A stretch of DNA of 16,098 nt from Methanomassiliicoccales archaeon (GTDB taxonomy: Archaea > Thermoplasmatota > Thermoplasmata > Methanomassiliicoccales > UBA472). The position numbers and the translations under genes are program-made. Where the stretch lies: contig JALOTM010000014.1 of the NCBI GenBank assembly GCA_025457905.1, forward strand, positions 1 to 16,098, written 5' to 3'. The notes under the pieces were generated by a model. The model did no database searches. It had not been told where the DNA came from and saw nothing but the letters and a program-made list of their open reading frames with translations. Shown here one piece after another: positions 6,899 to 14,695 of this stretch. Each line of letters begins with the position of its first letter. Within the stretch, counting starts at the first letter, position 1.

Positions 6899-6925
6899 AT
6901 TTGTATAGACGAATTCTATACAAAT
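6899..6925. repeat. Perfect 11-bp inverted repeat, possible operator
   Basis: Arms ATTTGTATAGA (6899-6909) and TCTATACAAAT (6915-6925) are perfectly complementary around the five bases CGAAT. The site is AT-rich in a GC-rich genome and lies in the 229-base gap between the two antiporter genes. Its arms contain TATA-like sequence, so it may overlap the promoter of the downstream antiporter copy; transcription would then start near 6893, leaving an unusually long leader of about 165 bases. Symmetry and position fit a dimeric repressor site. No known regulator motif is recognised. Confidence 0.6.
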
Positions 6926-6957
6926 AGGTTTTGAGAACTCAGTTATTCGATCGAGCG

Positions 6958-8664
6958 CTACGGACGCCCTCGCCCATTGACAGGGAATGCCGATCTGGGG
7001 ATGCGCTGCGGCCCGAACCCTCTTGACATCAGCACAACGACCAGGGGATAGGCGACCAGGGCGCTCACCGGCAGCCACCATGCATACTGAATAAGGAATG
7101 CGACCAATAGGATGGTAAGAAGCCCCAAGGCGATGACCCCGGCTGTGAACTTGGCGATCTGCGAGCCGTCTCCGCGAGCTATCCCTATGCTCTCGTACGA
7201 GGTCTGCCTCACCGCCGACCTCAGGTCCTGCCACATGACCCGGTATAGGTACCAGGTCATGGCCGCCGCCCCGGCCATGGCCGCCACGTGCGGCAGGCCG
7301 GTGGTGAGGATGACCACCATGAGCAGGGCGAAATAGGCGACCAGGCAGGCCTCGATGCGCCTACCCCTCTGGAAGAGCCTGAGGGGAGCCGGCATGAGCA
7401 CCTTCCCCATGGTGCGGGATATTATGGTCCCGCCTAATTTGACGCTGCCCGGCAGAAGGCGCGATAAGCCGCGAAATATGGCGTCGCTGAAGTGCATTAG
7501 CACCGGGGCGAGGATGCTCAGTATCAGGCAGAAGGCCCCGGCGAAGGGGAAGACCATCGAGCTCTTGGTGGTTGCGGTGGTGTTGCCGCCCACGCTAGCG
7601 TACATGAGCGATTCCGCCCCCCTCCCGCAAAGCGCCGCCCCCATGGTCACGGCGCCCCTTCCGGTAAAGCCCATCATGTAGGCCAGGGCCGCGGTCATGA
7701 TCAGGTCGCTGAGGAGCACCAGAGGCACCGCCACGAGGACGATGCCGATCACCTCCCCGAACATGGCCGGGTCGATGAGCATGCCGAAGAGCACGAAGAA
7801 CATGGCCACGAACACGTCCCTAAGAGGGGACAGCCTGTCGTCCAGCTTGGCCACCAGCTTGGTCTCCGCGAAGACCATGCCCAGGAAGAAGGCACCGATG
7901 ATGGCGGGCACCCCCGCCGCCTCAGCCAGAGCGGAGGAGAGGAAGACCATGCCCAGACCGAACAGCACGAAGAGCTCGTCGCTCTTTATGTTGGACATGT
8001 ACTTGACGGTGCGGGGTATGGCCCAGACGGCCAGGAACACGAAGAAGCCGTAGAAGGCCAGCACGCCCACGAGCATGCCCGCCAGGCTCTCCGCCCCCAG
8101 CCCGACCCCCCCTGACTGGACCATGAGGCCGCCCATGATGGCGAGCACGATCATGGACACGAAGTCTTCCACGACTATCATGCCCAGAAGGAACTCCGTC
8201 TCCGGGCTGGAGAACTTCTTCATCTCCATGAGGGTCTTGCCGGTGATGGCCGCGCTCCCCATGGCCACCACCCCCGCGAGGAACAGGGTGTCCACCAGGG
8301 GCCAGCCCAGGGCCATGCCCAGGATTATCCCCATGAACAGGTCTATGCCCGTGTTCACCAGGGCCAGCAGTGCCGCCGGCCCCTTGGTCTTGCGAAGCTT
8401 GGTGAAGGAGAACTCCAGTCCCAGGAAGAAGAGCAACAGCACAAGGCCCAGCTGCGACAGGTACTCGATGAAAGTGATGTCGTGGACCAGGCCATCATAG
8501 TGGACCCCGAGGATGTCCAGGTTCATGTAGGGGCCGATGAGCACGCCCACGATGATGTAGCCGATGATCACGCTCTGCTTGAACCGGGAGGCCAGCGCCG
8601 CCCCGATGAAGGCGAAGAGCATGATAATGCCCATCTCCATCATCACTTCCAGGTTGCTCAGCAT
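6958..8664 (-). CDS. CPA2-type cation/proton antiporter (Na+ or K+/H+), intact copy
   Basis: A 568-residue multi-pass membrane protein of the monovalent cation:proton antiporter-2 (KefB/NapA-like) superfamily. It has about a dozen core membrane helices in residues 8-400. Recognisable pieces are ASRFKQSVIIGYIIVGVLIGP at 25-45 (N-terminal dimer/interface helices), SAAITGK at 137-143, the core helix GMIVVEDFVSMIVL at 161-174 with Glu166-Asp167 as the expected ion/proton site, EAAGVPAIIGAFFLGMVFAET at 248-268, and GRGAESLMYAS at 347-357, comparable to the RGE motif. Instead of a cytoplasmic KTN/RCK nucleotide-binding domain, the C-terminus has about four additional hydrophobic segments (435-475 and 503-547). 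The ion is not deducible. The start at 8664 follows GAGGAAGGGG and GAGGG. It is divergent from the P-type ATPase gene. Confidence 0.85.
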   Translation of the reverse strand: MLSNLEVMMEMGIIMLFAFIGAALASRFKQSVIIGYIIVGVLIGPYMNLDILGVHYDGLVHDITFIEYLSQLGLVLLLFFLGLEFSFTKLRKTKGPAALLALVNTGIDLFMGIILGMALGWPLVDTLFLAGVVAMGSAAITGKTLMEMKKFSSPETEFLLGMIVVEDFVSMIVLAIMGGLMVQSGGVGLGAESLAGMLVGVLAFYGFFVFLAVWAIPRTVKYMSNIKSDELFVLFGLGMVFLSSALAEAAGVPAIIGAFFLGMVFAETKLVAKLDDRLSPLRDVFVAMFFVLFGMLIDPAMFGEVIGIVLVAVPLVLLSDLIMTAALAYMMGFTGRGAVTMGAALCGRGAESLMYASVGGNTTATTKSSMVFPFAGAFCLILSILAPVLMHFSDAIFRGLSRLLPGSVKLGGTIISRTMGKVLMPAPLRLFQRGRRIEACLVAYFALLMVVILTTGLPHVAAMAGAAAMTWYLYRVMWQDLRSAVRQTSYESIGIARGDGSQIAKFTAGVIALGLLTILLVAFLIQYAWWLPVSALVAYPLVVVLMSRGFGPQRIPRSAFPVNGRGRP

Positions 8665-8786
8665 CCCTCATTCCCCTTCCTCGGCACGGTCCTCGCGCAT
8701 GGACCAGGCAGGTCCCTCGGGCCATGTCCGTTCATGATTGTCCTTGGTGCCTTGCGGCTATTTGGTCATCATCACATTCAAGGCTG

Positions 8787-8802
8787 GGCCTATGGTTAGG
8801 CC
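8787..8802. repeat. 6-bp inverted repeat in the antiporter/ATPase gap
   Basis: GGCCTA and TAGGCC arms are perfect around TGGT, extended by two wobble pairs. It lies in the 237-base divergent region between the intact antiporter and the ATPase gene. It could be an operator or an RNA hairpin, but chance cannot be excluded in GC-rich DNA. Confidence 0.3.
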
Positions 8803-8808
8803 TGCCAG

Positions 8809-8835
8809 TGCATCCCATCACCTCATATGGGTGCA
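8809..8835. repeat. Imperfect inverted repeat upstream of the ATPase gene
   Basis: TGCA-T-CCCAT (8809-8818) pairs with ATGGG-TGCA (8827-8835), with one bulged T and an eight-base centre. It ends about 35 bases before the ATPase box A, a position suited to an activator or repressor site. Confidence 0.3.
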
Positions 8836-8870
8836 CCGTAGAAATACTTTTGTGGGTTTCAGGTGGCGGA

Positions 8871-8879
8871 TTTTTATGG
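8871..8879 (+). promoter_or_regulatory. TATA box for the P-type ATPase gene
   Basis: TTTTTATGG is centred 27 bases before the ATG at 8902, predicting a leaderless transcript starting at that codon. Confidence 0.55.
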
Positions 8880-8901
8880 CCTTTCCACCTATAGTCAAAG
8901 G

Positions 8902-11640
8902 ATGGAGGAAAGCGATCATTGCCTCTCCGCCGAGGAGGTCCTGGCCAAGATGGGGTCCTCCCCCAGCGGCCTGGAGAACGCCGAGGCCAGGAGGCGACTG
9001 GCCGAGCATGGGCCGAACGAGCTCGAGGCCAAGAGGGGAGTCTCTGCCGTCAGGCTCTTCGCCAGTCAGTTCAAGAACTTCATGGTCATGGTGCTGATCG
9101 TCGCCGCCCTCATCTCCCTGGCGATTGGCATCGTCAACGGCACCGGGGAGGAGTACCTGGATGCCGCGGTCATCATCCTCATCGTGCTCATCAACGCCGT
9201 GCTGGGCTTTCTTCAGGAATACAAGGCGGGGAAGGCGCTAGAGGCCCTCAGGGAGCTGGCCGCCCCCAAGGCCAATGTGGTACGGGGAGGAAGGGAGCAG
9301 CAGATCCCGGCCAAGGAGCTGGTGCCTGGGGACGTTTTCATCTTGGCCGCGGGGGACAAGGTCCCGGCGGACGGAAGGGTGATAGAGGCAGCCAACCTGC
9401 GGGTGAACGAGGCCTCGCTGACCGGCGAGTCGGAGGCGGTGGAGAAGGGTGTGGCCTGCATATCGGAGGACGCCGACCTCATGGACCGAGCGAACTTGGT
9501 CTTCGCCGGGTGCATAGTGGAGTACGGCCGAGGGCGCGGGGTCGTCACCCGAACCGGAATGAGGACCGAGCTGGGGAAGATCGCCCTTATGATCGAGGAC
9601 GTTGACACCGAGACCCCGCTCCAGGTCAAGCTGGCCAAGTTGGGGAAGCAGCTAGGGGCACTGGTGCTCATCACCAGCGCAGTGGTGTTCGTGGTTGGCC
9701 TGCTGCAGAACGTGGCCGCGGACGAGATGCTCCTCACGGCCGTCAGCCTGGCCGTGGCGGCGATACCCGAGGGGCTGCCGGCCATAGTGACAGTGAGCCT
9801 GGCGCTGGGGGTCCAGCGCATGGCCAAGCGCAACGCCATCGTGCGCAGCCTGCCAGCGGTGGAGACGCTGGGAAGCTCCACGGTGATCTGTACCGACAAG
9901 ACCGGAACCCTGACCAAGGGGGAGATGAACGTGCGCGAGGTCTGGGCCGGGGAAGGGGCGGAGGTCAGTGGGGAGGGCTACGACCCGACGGGGCAGATAC
10001 TCAGGGAGGGGAGGCCATTGACCACGGGCACCTGGCCTCGCTTCGATTGGCTGGTGAGGGCGGGGGCCCTATGCAACGACGCGTCCCTGGTCCAGGAGAA
10101 GGGCCGATGGACCGTTAAAGGGGATACCACCGAAGGAACCCTGCTGGTGTTGGCGAGGAAGCACGGCCTGGACCTGGACCCGCTGAAGGCCGAGTACCCC
10201 CGGGTGGGAGAGGTGCCCTTCGATTCCGAGAAGAAGAGGATGATAACCGTGCACGAGCACGAGGGGCGGAGGTACGCCTTCCTTAAGGGGGCGCCGGAGT
10301 CGGTGCTCTCCATCTGCTCCCGGGAGGCGGGGGGCGTATCGGAGTCGCCCCTCGACGAGGCGCGCCGGGGGGAGGTCCTCGCCCTGAACGACGCCATGGC
10401 CGACCGGGCGCTGCGCGTGCTGGGCATCGCCATGCGCGAGGTCGACGAGGGCCAGGAGCTTGAGAGTGACTTCGCCTTCCTGGGGCTGGTGGGGATGATC
10501 GACGCCCCGCGCAAGGAGGCGGTGGAGGCCATCGCCAGGTGCAAGCGTGCCGGCATAAGGGTGATAATGATCACCGGGGACCACGAGCGGACCGCCCGGG
10601 CCATCGGGGCGGAGATGGGCATCGCCGCCCGGGACGCCCCGACGCTCACAGGGAGGGAACTGGAGCGGATGAGCGCCGAGTCATTGGCGGAGAGGGTTAG
10701 GGAGGTGAGCGTCTACGCCAGGGTGAGCCCCGAGCACAAGGTGCGCATCGTCACCGCCCTGCAGAGGAACGGAGAGTTCGTGGCCATGACCGGGGACGGG
10801 GTGAACGACGCCCCTGCCCTCAAGACCGCGGAGATCGGGGTGGCCATGGGCATCACCGGGACGGACGTGGCCAAGGAAGCCTCGGACATCGTCCTAACCG
10901 ATGACAACTTCGCATCCATCGTGAACGCGGTGGAGGAGGGGCGGGGCATCTACGGCAACATTCGAAAATTCGTGAGCTACCTGCTCTCCTGCAACATAGG
11001 AGAGGTGCTCGCCATGTTCCTGGCCACCTTCTTGTTCGTGGAGGAGGGCATGATCCCCTTCCTGCTGCCCATCCAGATCCTATGGATGAACCTGGTCACC
11101 GACGGCTTCCCCGCCCTGGCCCTAGGGCTGGAGAAGACCTCCCCCAAGGTCATGGAGCGGGCGCCGAGGGACCCGGACGAGCCGCCCGTGAGCCGCAGGG
11201 ACTTCGTCAGGATATTCGCCCTCGGGCTGCTCATGGCCATCGGCGCCATGGTGGCCTTCCAGGTGGTGCTGGGGTGGGGGGCCGCCGATGGAATGCCCAC
11301 GGCCGACGGGATCGTCAGGGCCAGGACCGCCGCCTTCTGCGCCATCGTGTCCTTCCAGCTGCTGCTGGCCTTCTCCGCCCGTTCCGAGGAGGAGGGCCTA
11401 CTGGCCATTGGGCCATTTAGCAACCGCAAGCTGCTGTTGGCGGTGGCGGTGTCCTTCGCGGCCCAGCTGGCCGTGGTCTACCTCCCGGGCATGGGGGAGG
11501 CCTTCGGGACGACCCCGCTGGGCGCGGAGGAGTGGGCCCTGATATTGGCGGTGGGCATGGTGGGCCTGGTGGCCAACGAGGTATGGAAGGCCGGCGCCAG
11601 GTCGCTGTCCAAGGGGCAGGCGCAGGGGGCGGGCGCGTGA
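8902..11640 (+). CDS. P2A-type cation-transporting ATPase (Ca2+ type)
   Basis: A 912-residue P-type ATPase that pumps a cation across the membrane through a phospho-Asp intermediate. An N-terminal cation-ATPase domain (about 5-70) is followed by TGES at 174-177 (A domain), PEGLP at 289-293 (M4), CTDKTGTLT with phosphorylated Asp332, the nucleotide-binding domain (about 350-590), [10 protein letters not shown] from 630, then M5-M10. Compared with SERCA, the Ca2+-binding residues of site II are present: Glu290 in PEGLP, plus Asn730 and Asp734 in MNLVTDG. From site I, Asn698 and Glu701 in M5 are kept, but the M8 Glu position appears to be Gln819, so one high-affinity ion site is more likely than two. 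Mn2+ or another cation is possible. The start at 8902 is set by the box A; an in-frame GTG at 8863 is rejected. The stop overlaps the rtcA start by four bases. Confidence 0.92.
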   Translation: MEESDHCLSAEEVLAKMGSSPSGLENAEARRRLAEHGPNELEAKRGVSAVRLFASQFKNFMVMVLIVAALISLAIGIVNGTGEEYLDAAVIILIVLINAVLGFLQEYKAGKALEALRELAAPKANVVRGGREQQIPAKELVPGDVFILAAGDKVPADGRVIEAANLRVNEASLTGESEAVEKGVACISEDADLMDRANLVFAGCIVEYGRGRGVVTRTGMRTELGKIALMIEDVDTETPLQVKLAKLGKQLGALVLITSAVVFVVGLLQNVAADEMLLTAVSLAVAAIPEGLPAIVTVSLALGVQRMAKRNAIVRSLPAVETLGSSTVICTDKTGTLTKGEMNVREVWAGEGAEVSGEGYDPTGQILREGRPLTTGTWPRFDWLVRAGALCNDASLVQEKGRWTVKGDTTEGTLLVLARKHGLDLDPLKAEYPRVGEVPFDSEKKRMITVHEHEGRRYAFLKGAPESVLSICSREAGGVSESPLDEARRGEVLALNDAMADRALRVLGIAMREVDEGQELESDFAFLGLVGMIDAPRKEAVEAIARCKRAGIRVIMITGDHERTARAIGAEMGIAARDAPTLTGRELERMSAESLAERVREVSVYARVSPEHKVRIVTALQRNGEFVAMTGDGVNDAPALKTAEIGVAMGITGTDVAKEASDIVLTDDNFASIVNAVEEGRGIYGNIRKFVSYLLSCNIGEVLAMFLATFLFVEEGMIPFLLPIQILWMNLVTDGFPALALGLEKTSPKVMERAPRDPDEPPVSRRDFVRIFALGLLMAIGAMVAFQVVLGWGAADGMPTADGIVRARTAAFCAIVSFQLLLAFSARSEEEGLLAIGPFSNRKLLLAVAVSFAAQLAVVYLPGMGEAFGTTPLGAEEWALILAVGMVGLVANEVWKAGARSLSKGQAQGAGA

Positions 11641-12665
11641 TCGAGGTGGACGGCTCGAGGGGAGAGGGGGGCGGACAGATCCTGAGGACCGCGGTGGCCT
11701 TGTCGGCCCTCACTGGCCAGGAGGTGCGCGTTTCCGGCATACGCGCGGGACGGCCCAACCCCGGGCTGCAGCCGCAGCACGTCTGCGCCGTGGACGGGGT
11801 GGGGAGGCTCTGCGCTGCACGGGTGGAGGGCAACCAGACGGGCTCGGGACAGCTCGTATTCAGGCCGGGCGAGGTGGTCCCGGGGCGGCACAGGTTGCGC
11901 GTGGGAACGGCCGGGAGCGTCACGCTGGTGCTGCAGGCCTGTCTCCTGGCCACCGCCCGATGCAGCGAGGAATCGCTCTTCGAGGTGGAGGGCGGGACCA
12001 ACGTGAGATGGTCGCCCCCGATCGACTTCTACGACATGACGCTGTTCCCGCTGCTGGCGAGGATGGGGGCGCGATGCGAGGTGGAGGAGATGCGCCGTGG
12101 CTTCTATCCGGAGGGCGGGGGCAGGGCGCTGGTCCGCTGGAAGCCGCCGGGACGCTTCGCCCCCCTGCGGATGGAAGGGCGATGCGGGCTGAAGCGGATA
12201 GCCGGTCGGACCTTCACGCAGAACCTGCCCGAGCATGTCGGCCAGAGGATGGGCGCGGCCGTGAGGAAGGCCTTCTTGAACCAGGATGTGGCGCTGAGAT
12301 CAGAGGGGGGCTCGGGGCCGTCCACGGGCGCCGGGGCGTTCCTCGTAGCCGAGTACGAAGGGGGCTTGCTCTCCGCCGATTCCTTGGGGGAGAGAGGGGT
12401 CCCGGCCGAGAGGGTCGGAGAGGCGGCGGCCGCGGCGCTAAAGGAGGAGATGTCCTCCTCGGCCACGGTGGACGTTCACGTCGCCGACCAGCTGCTGCCC
12501 TACATGGCCTTGGCAGATGGGGAGTCGAGGGTAGTGGTCAGGGAGGTCACCGGCCATCTCGAGGCGCAGGCGGAGCTGGTGCGCACGTTCCTCATGGCCG
12601 AGGTGGCCTTCCAGCCCTTGGACAGGGGGTCCGAGGTACGGGTGAGGCCTCACCCGTACATGTAG
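11637..12665 (+). CDS. rtcA: RNA 3'-terminal phosphate cyclase
   Basis: A 342-residue RtcA, the family's normal length. It converts RNA 3'-phosphate ends to 2',3'-cyclic phosphates using ATP through an enzyme-AMP intermediate. The N-terminus reads [20 protein letters not shown] (residues 2-21), the family signature. FYPEGGGRALV lies mid-protein at about residues 156-166. VADQLLPYMALA and GHLEAQAELVRTF lie near the end; His307 in GHL matches the adenylated His of the family. The GTG start at 11637 is the first possible one giving the signature N-terminus and overlaps the ATPase TGA by four bases (GTGA), which implies translational coupling. The link between an ion pump and RNA end processing is probably only genomic convenience. 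The 3' end overlaps the convergent PAC2 gene by 16 bases. Confidence 0.94.
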   Translation: MIEVDGSRGEGGGQILRTAVALSALTGQEVRVSGIRAGRPNPGLQPQHVCAVDGVGRLCAARVEGNQTGSGQLVFRPGEVVPGRHRLRVGTAGSVTLVLQACLLATARCSEESLFEVEGGTNVRWSPPIDFYDMTLFPLLARMGARCEVEEMRRGFYPEGGGRALVRWKPPGRFAPLRMEGRCGLKRIAGRTFTQNLPEHVGQRMGAAVRKAFLNQDVALRSEGGSGPSTGAGAFLVAEYEGGLLSADSLGERGVPAERVGEAAAAALKEEMSSSATVDVHVADQLLPYMALADGESRVVVREVTGHLEAQAELVRTFLMAEVAFQPLDRGSEVRVRPHPYM

Positions 12666-13489
12666 CTGGTCTTCTTCCTGGAGGTGTCGTCCTCGGTGCT
12701 GGCCTTCTTCTGTATCTCCTTCAGGGTGTCCTCGATCAGGGCCGCCTCCTCCAGGAGGGGCTTGAGGTCCAGCTCCACGTGCAGGAGCATGCGGTCGATG
12801 ACGGTCATTATGGCGGCCGCGGCCCGCGCGTCGGGATACTCGGCGTGCGCCTCGGCCAGGAGGGTCAGGACATCGAAGTCCCGGGCCACGCCCTCGTTCA
12901 AGAGGACCCCGGCGAATCCGGCGATTACGCCGTTCTCGAAAGTCTTCACGTCGATCTGCTTCATGACCTGCCTGGTGGCAGGGGTCGAGCCCACCCCCCA
13001 GACCTTGACGCCCTCCCCCGGCTCGAAGGGCTTGTCGGAGGTGGAGACCCCGTACTCGGCCACCTGCTCGGTGCCGGCCTTGGCCATGGCATCCAAGCGC
13101 TCCGAGTCCTCCTTGCTCAGCAGACCTTCGGGGGAGATGACCATCTTGCACTTGTGGTCCTCCACCCAGTCCATCATGGTGATGGCCAGGGGCTTGAGGA
13201 TGTCCTGGGCGGGCTGGAACTCGGACACGAACACCACGACCTTCTCCTGGCCCTTGGTGCCGAGCGACCCCCCGTAGACGCGGACGGGGCTGAGGGGGAC
13301 GCCCTCGCGCACCAAGGATATGGAGGGGAAGTAGATGGAGTCGACCACGGCGATCTGCTCCAGGTTGAGGAAGCTGACCAGGTAGTTGGCCACGATGGAG
13401 CCGACCAGCCCGACGGAGGGGAAGCCGTCGATGACGTAGGCGCCCTTGATGTTCTTCTCCTTGATGTCGATGATGTCGATGCCGTTCAT
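12650..13489 (-). CDS. PAC2-family proteasome assembly chaperone
   Basis: A 279-residue PAC2-family protein (archaeal PbaA/PbaB group). These are homologues of eukaryotic Pac1/Pac2 that bind 20S proteasome alpha subunits, helping assembly or activating the particle. The N-terminal half has AYVIDGFPSVGLVGSIVANYL at 17-37, the family signature, then FPSISLVREGVPLSPVRVYGG at 54-74 and VVVFVSEFQP at 84-93. The C-terminal third is helical and charged (Lys/Glu-rich), then ends KKTSYMYG. The last three residues, Met-Tyr-Gly, fit the HbYX pattern by which activators dock in alpha-ring pockets. The start at 13489 lies about 28 bases below a box A at 13513-13520, so it is leaderless or nearly so. It is divergent from the riboflavin reductase gene and overlaps rtcA tail to tail. 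Confidence 0.88.
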   Translation of the reverse strand: MNGIDIIDIKEKNIKGAYVIDGFPSVGLVGSIVANYLVSFLNLEQIAVVDSIYFPSISLVREGVPLSPVRVYGGSLGTKGQEKVVVFVSEFQPAQDILKPLAITMMDWVEDHKCKMVISPEGLLSKEDSERLDAMAKAGTEQVAEYGVSTSDKPFEPGEGVKVWGVGSTPATRQVMKQIDVKTFENGVIAGFAGVLLNEGVARDFDVLTLLAEAHAEYPDARAAAAIMTVIDRMLLHVELDLKPLLEEAALIEDTLKEIQKKASTEDDTSRKKTSYMYG

Positions 13490-13512
13490 CGCCTCGCAAT
13501 GCGCGAAACGTG

Positions 13513-13520
13513 TACTTATG
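13513..13520 (-). promoter_or_regulatory. TATA-like box for the PAC2 gene
   Basis: On the - strand it reads CATAAGTA, centred about 28 bases before the ATG at 13489. Confidence 0.45.
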
Positions 13521-13555
13521 GGTTCTCGGGTGGTTCTCCGCCGCCGTCAGCAACC

Positions 13556-13561
13556 TTTATC
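13556..13561 (+). promoter_or_regulatory. TATA box for the riboflavin reductase gene
   Basis: TTTATC is centred about 29 bases before the ATG at 13588. It lies back to back with the PAC2 promoter in a 98-base divergent region. Confidence 0.55.
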
Positions 13562-13587
13562 TCGATATCCTCCCCTGGAAGCGTGCT

Positions 13588-14232
13588 ATGAGGCCTCACG
13601 TCATCGTCAACTGCGCCATGACCGCGGACGGGAAGATCGCGGGGAAGGCGCGGAAGCAGGTAAGGATCTCCTCGCCTGAGGACCTGGACAGGGTCAGGAG
13701 GCTGCGTACGGAGAGCGACGCCATCCTGGTCGGGGTGAACACCATCATCGCCGACGACCCCCATCTCACCGTGAGGGGGCTGGACCGCGACCGGAACCCC
13801 CTGCGCGTGGTGCTGGACTCGAACGGAAGGACGCCGGAGAGGGCGAAGGTCCTGGACGACCGGGCGAGGACCTTGGTGGCCACCTGCGAGGGCTGCGCCC
13901 GCACCTGGGAGGGGGCGGAGGTGGTCCGCATGGGCCGGGACCGGGTCGACCTGCACGCCCTCATGCGGGAGCTGGAGACGAGGGGCGTGCGGAGGCTCAT
14001 GGTCGAGGGCGGGGGCGAGACCATCTGGTCCTTCTTCAACGAGGGGCTGGTGGACGAGTACCTGGTCTTCGTCGGGTCCATGGTCCTGGGGGGCCGGACC
14101 TCCCCCTCGCCCGTGGACGGCGAGGGCTTTGAGGAGGGGCGCTGCGTCAACCTCGGGCTCGCCGAGTCGCAGGTGCTGGGCAGCGGGATCCTACTGAGGT
14201 ACGAGGTACTGAGGGATGTCCCCCCGGCCTAG
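13588..14232 (+). CDS. 2,5-diamino-6-(ribosylamino)-4(3H)-pyrimidinone 5'-phosphate reductase (RibD_C domain)
   Basis: A 214-residue stand-alone RibD C-terminal (dihydrofolate-reductase-like) domain. In archaea and fungi this enzyme reduces the ribosyl side chain to ribityl with NAD(P)H, before deamination, in riboflavin and F420-precursor synthesis. Features are VIVNCAMTADGKIA at 5-18, LRTESDAILVGVNTIIADDPHLTVR at 39-63, NPLRVVLDSNGRTP at 70-83, and the nucleotide-binding stretch RLMVEGGGETIWSFFNEGLVDEY at 136-158. Length matches the archaeal enzyme, and no deaminase domain is fused. The start is set by a box A at 13556-13561 and is leaderless. The 3' end overlaps the Mut7-C gene by 17 bases, so the two form an operon. 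Confidence 0.9.
   Translation: MRPHVIVNCAMTADGKIAGKARKQVRISSPEDLDRVRRLRTESDAILVGVNTIIADDPHLTVRGLDRDRNPLRVVLDSNGRTPERAKVLDDRARTLVATCEGCARTWEGAEVVRMGRDRVDLHALMRELETRGVRRLMVEGGGETIWSFFNEGLVDEYLVFVGSMVLGGRTSPSPVDGEGFEEGRCVNLGLAESQVLGSGILLRYEVLRDVPPA
14203..14207 (+). promoter_or_regulatory. Ribosome binding site of the Mut7-C gene
   Basis: GAGGT lies eight bases before the ATG at 14216, inside the end of the reductase gene; a second GAGGG directly abuts the ATG. Together they fix the overlapping start. Confidence 0.5.
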
Positions 14233-14695
14233 GTTCATCGCCGACGGGATGCTCGGGTCCCTGGCGCGCTGGCTCAGGATAATGGGGTACGACACCGTGT
14301 ACGAGAGGGACCGCGCGGACGGCGAGATGCTGCGCCGGGCCCAGGAGGAGGGCAGGACGCTGCTCACCCGCGACCAGGAGCTGGCCGCTCGGGGCGCCCC
14401 CGGTTCGGTTCACGTGCGCAGCGAGGACCTGGACGAGCAGCTGGGGCAGCTGGTGGCGGAGATGGGGCTGAGCGCCGAGGGAGAGATGACGAGGTGCACC
14501 ACCTGCAACGGCCCGCTGGAGGTCGTGGGCAAGGAGAGCCTGGAAGGCGTGGTTCCGAAGGGAGCGTTGGACTCGCACGATGAGTTCTACCGCTGCGCCT
14601 CCTGCGGCAAGGCGTACTGGAAGGGGTCGCATTGGACCAACATTAGGAAGCGTCTGGACGAGCTAGAGGCTAGAGCCGGTAGAAGTCCTCGCTGA
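14216..14695 (+). CDS. Mut7-C RNase (PIN-like) domain protein with zinc ribbon
   Basis: A 159-residue protein. The N-terminal Mut7-C domain is a PIN-like fold predicted to be a ribonuclease: RFIADGMLGSLARWLRIMGYDT at 6-27 with Asp10, DRADGEMLRRAQEEGRTLLTRDQEL at 32-56 with Asp32, Asp35 and Asp53. These acidic residues are those expected to bind metal. A C-terminal zinc ribbon has Cys94-x-x-Cys97 and Cys127-x-x-Cys130, followed by the family ending YWKGSHWTNI. The family is widespread in archaea and some bacteria; its RNA target is unknown. It overlaps the reductase gene by 17 bases and is probably translated from the same message. The 3' end overlaps the convergent gene at 14670 by 26 bases. 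Confidence 0.88.
   Translation: MSPRPRFIADGMLGSLARWLRIMGYDTVYERDRADGEMLRRAQEEGRTLLTRDQELAARGAPGSVHVRSEDLDEQLGQLVAEMGLSAEGEMTRCTTCNGPLEVVGKESLEGVVPKGALDSHDEFYRCASCGKAYWKGSHWTNIRKRLDELEARAGRSPR

Noticed and set aside
6729..6923. A 65-residue N-terminal extension of the antiporter copy
   Set aside because: The sister protein begins at the same place as ATG 6728, and the extension is Arg-rich, runs across the inverted-repeat region and has no family match.
11960..13591. A 543-codon + strand open frame over the end of rtcA and the whole PAC2 gene
   Set aside because: It is antisense to PAC2 and out of frame with rtcA. The composition is low-complexity Gly/Leu/His/Asp typical of GC-rich shadow frames, and both real genes have clear family signatures.
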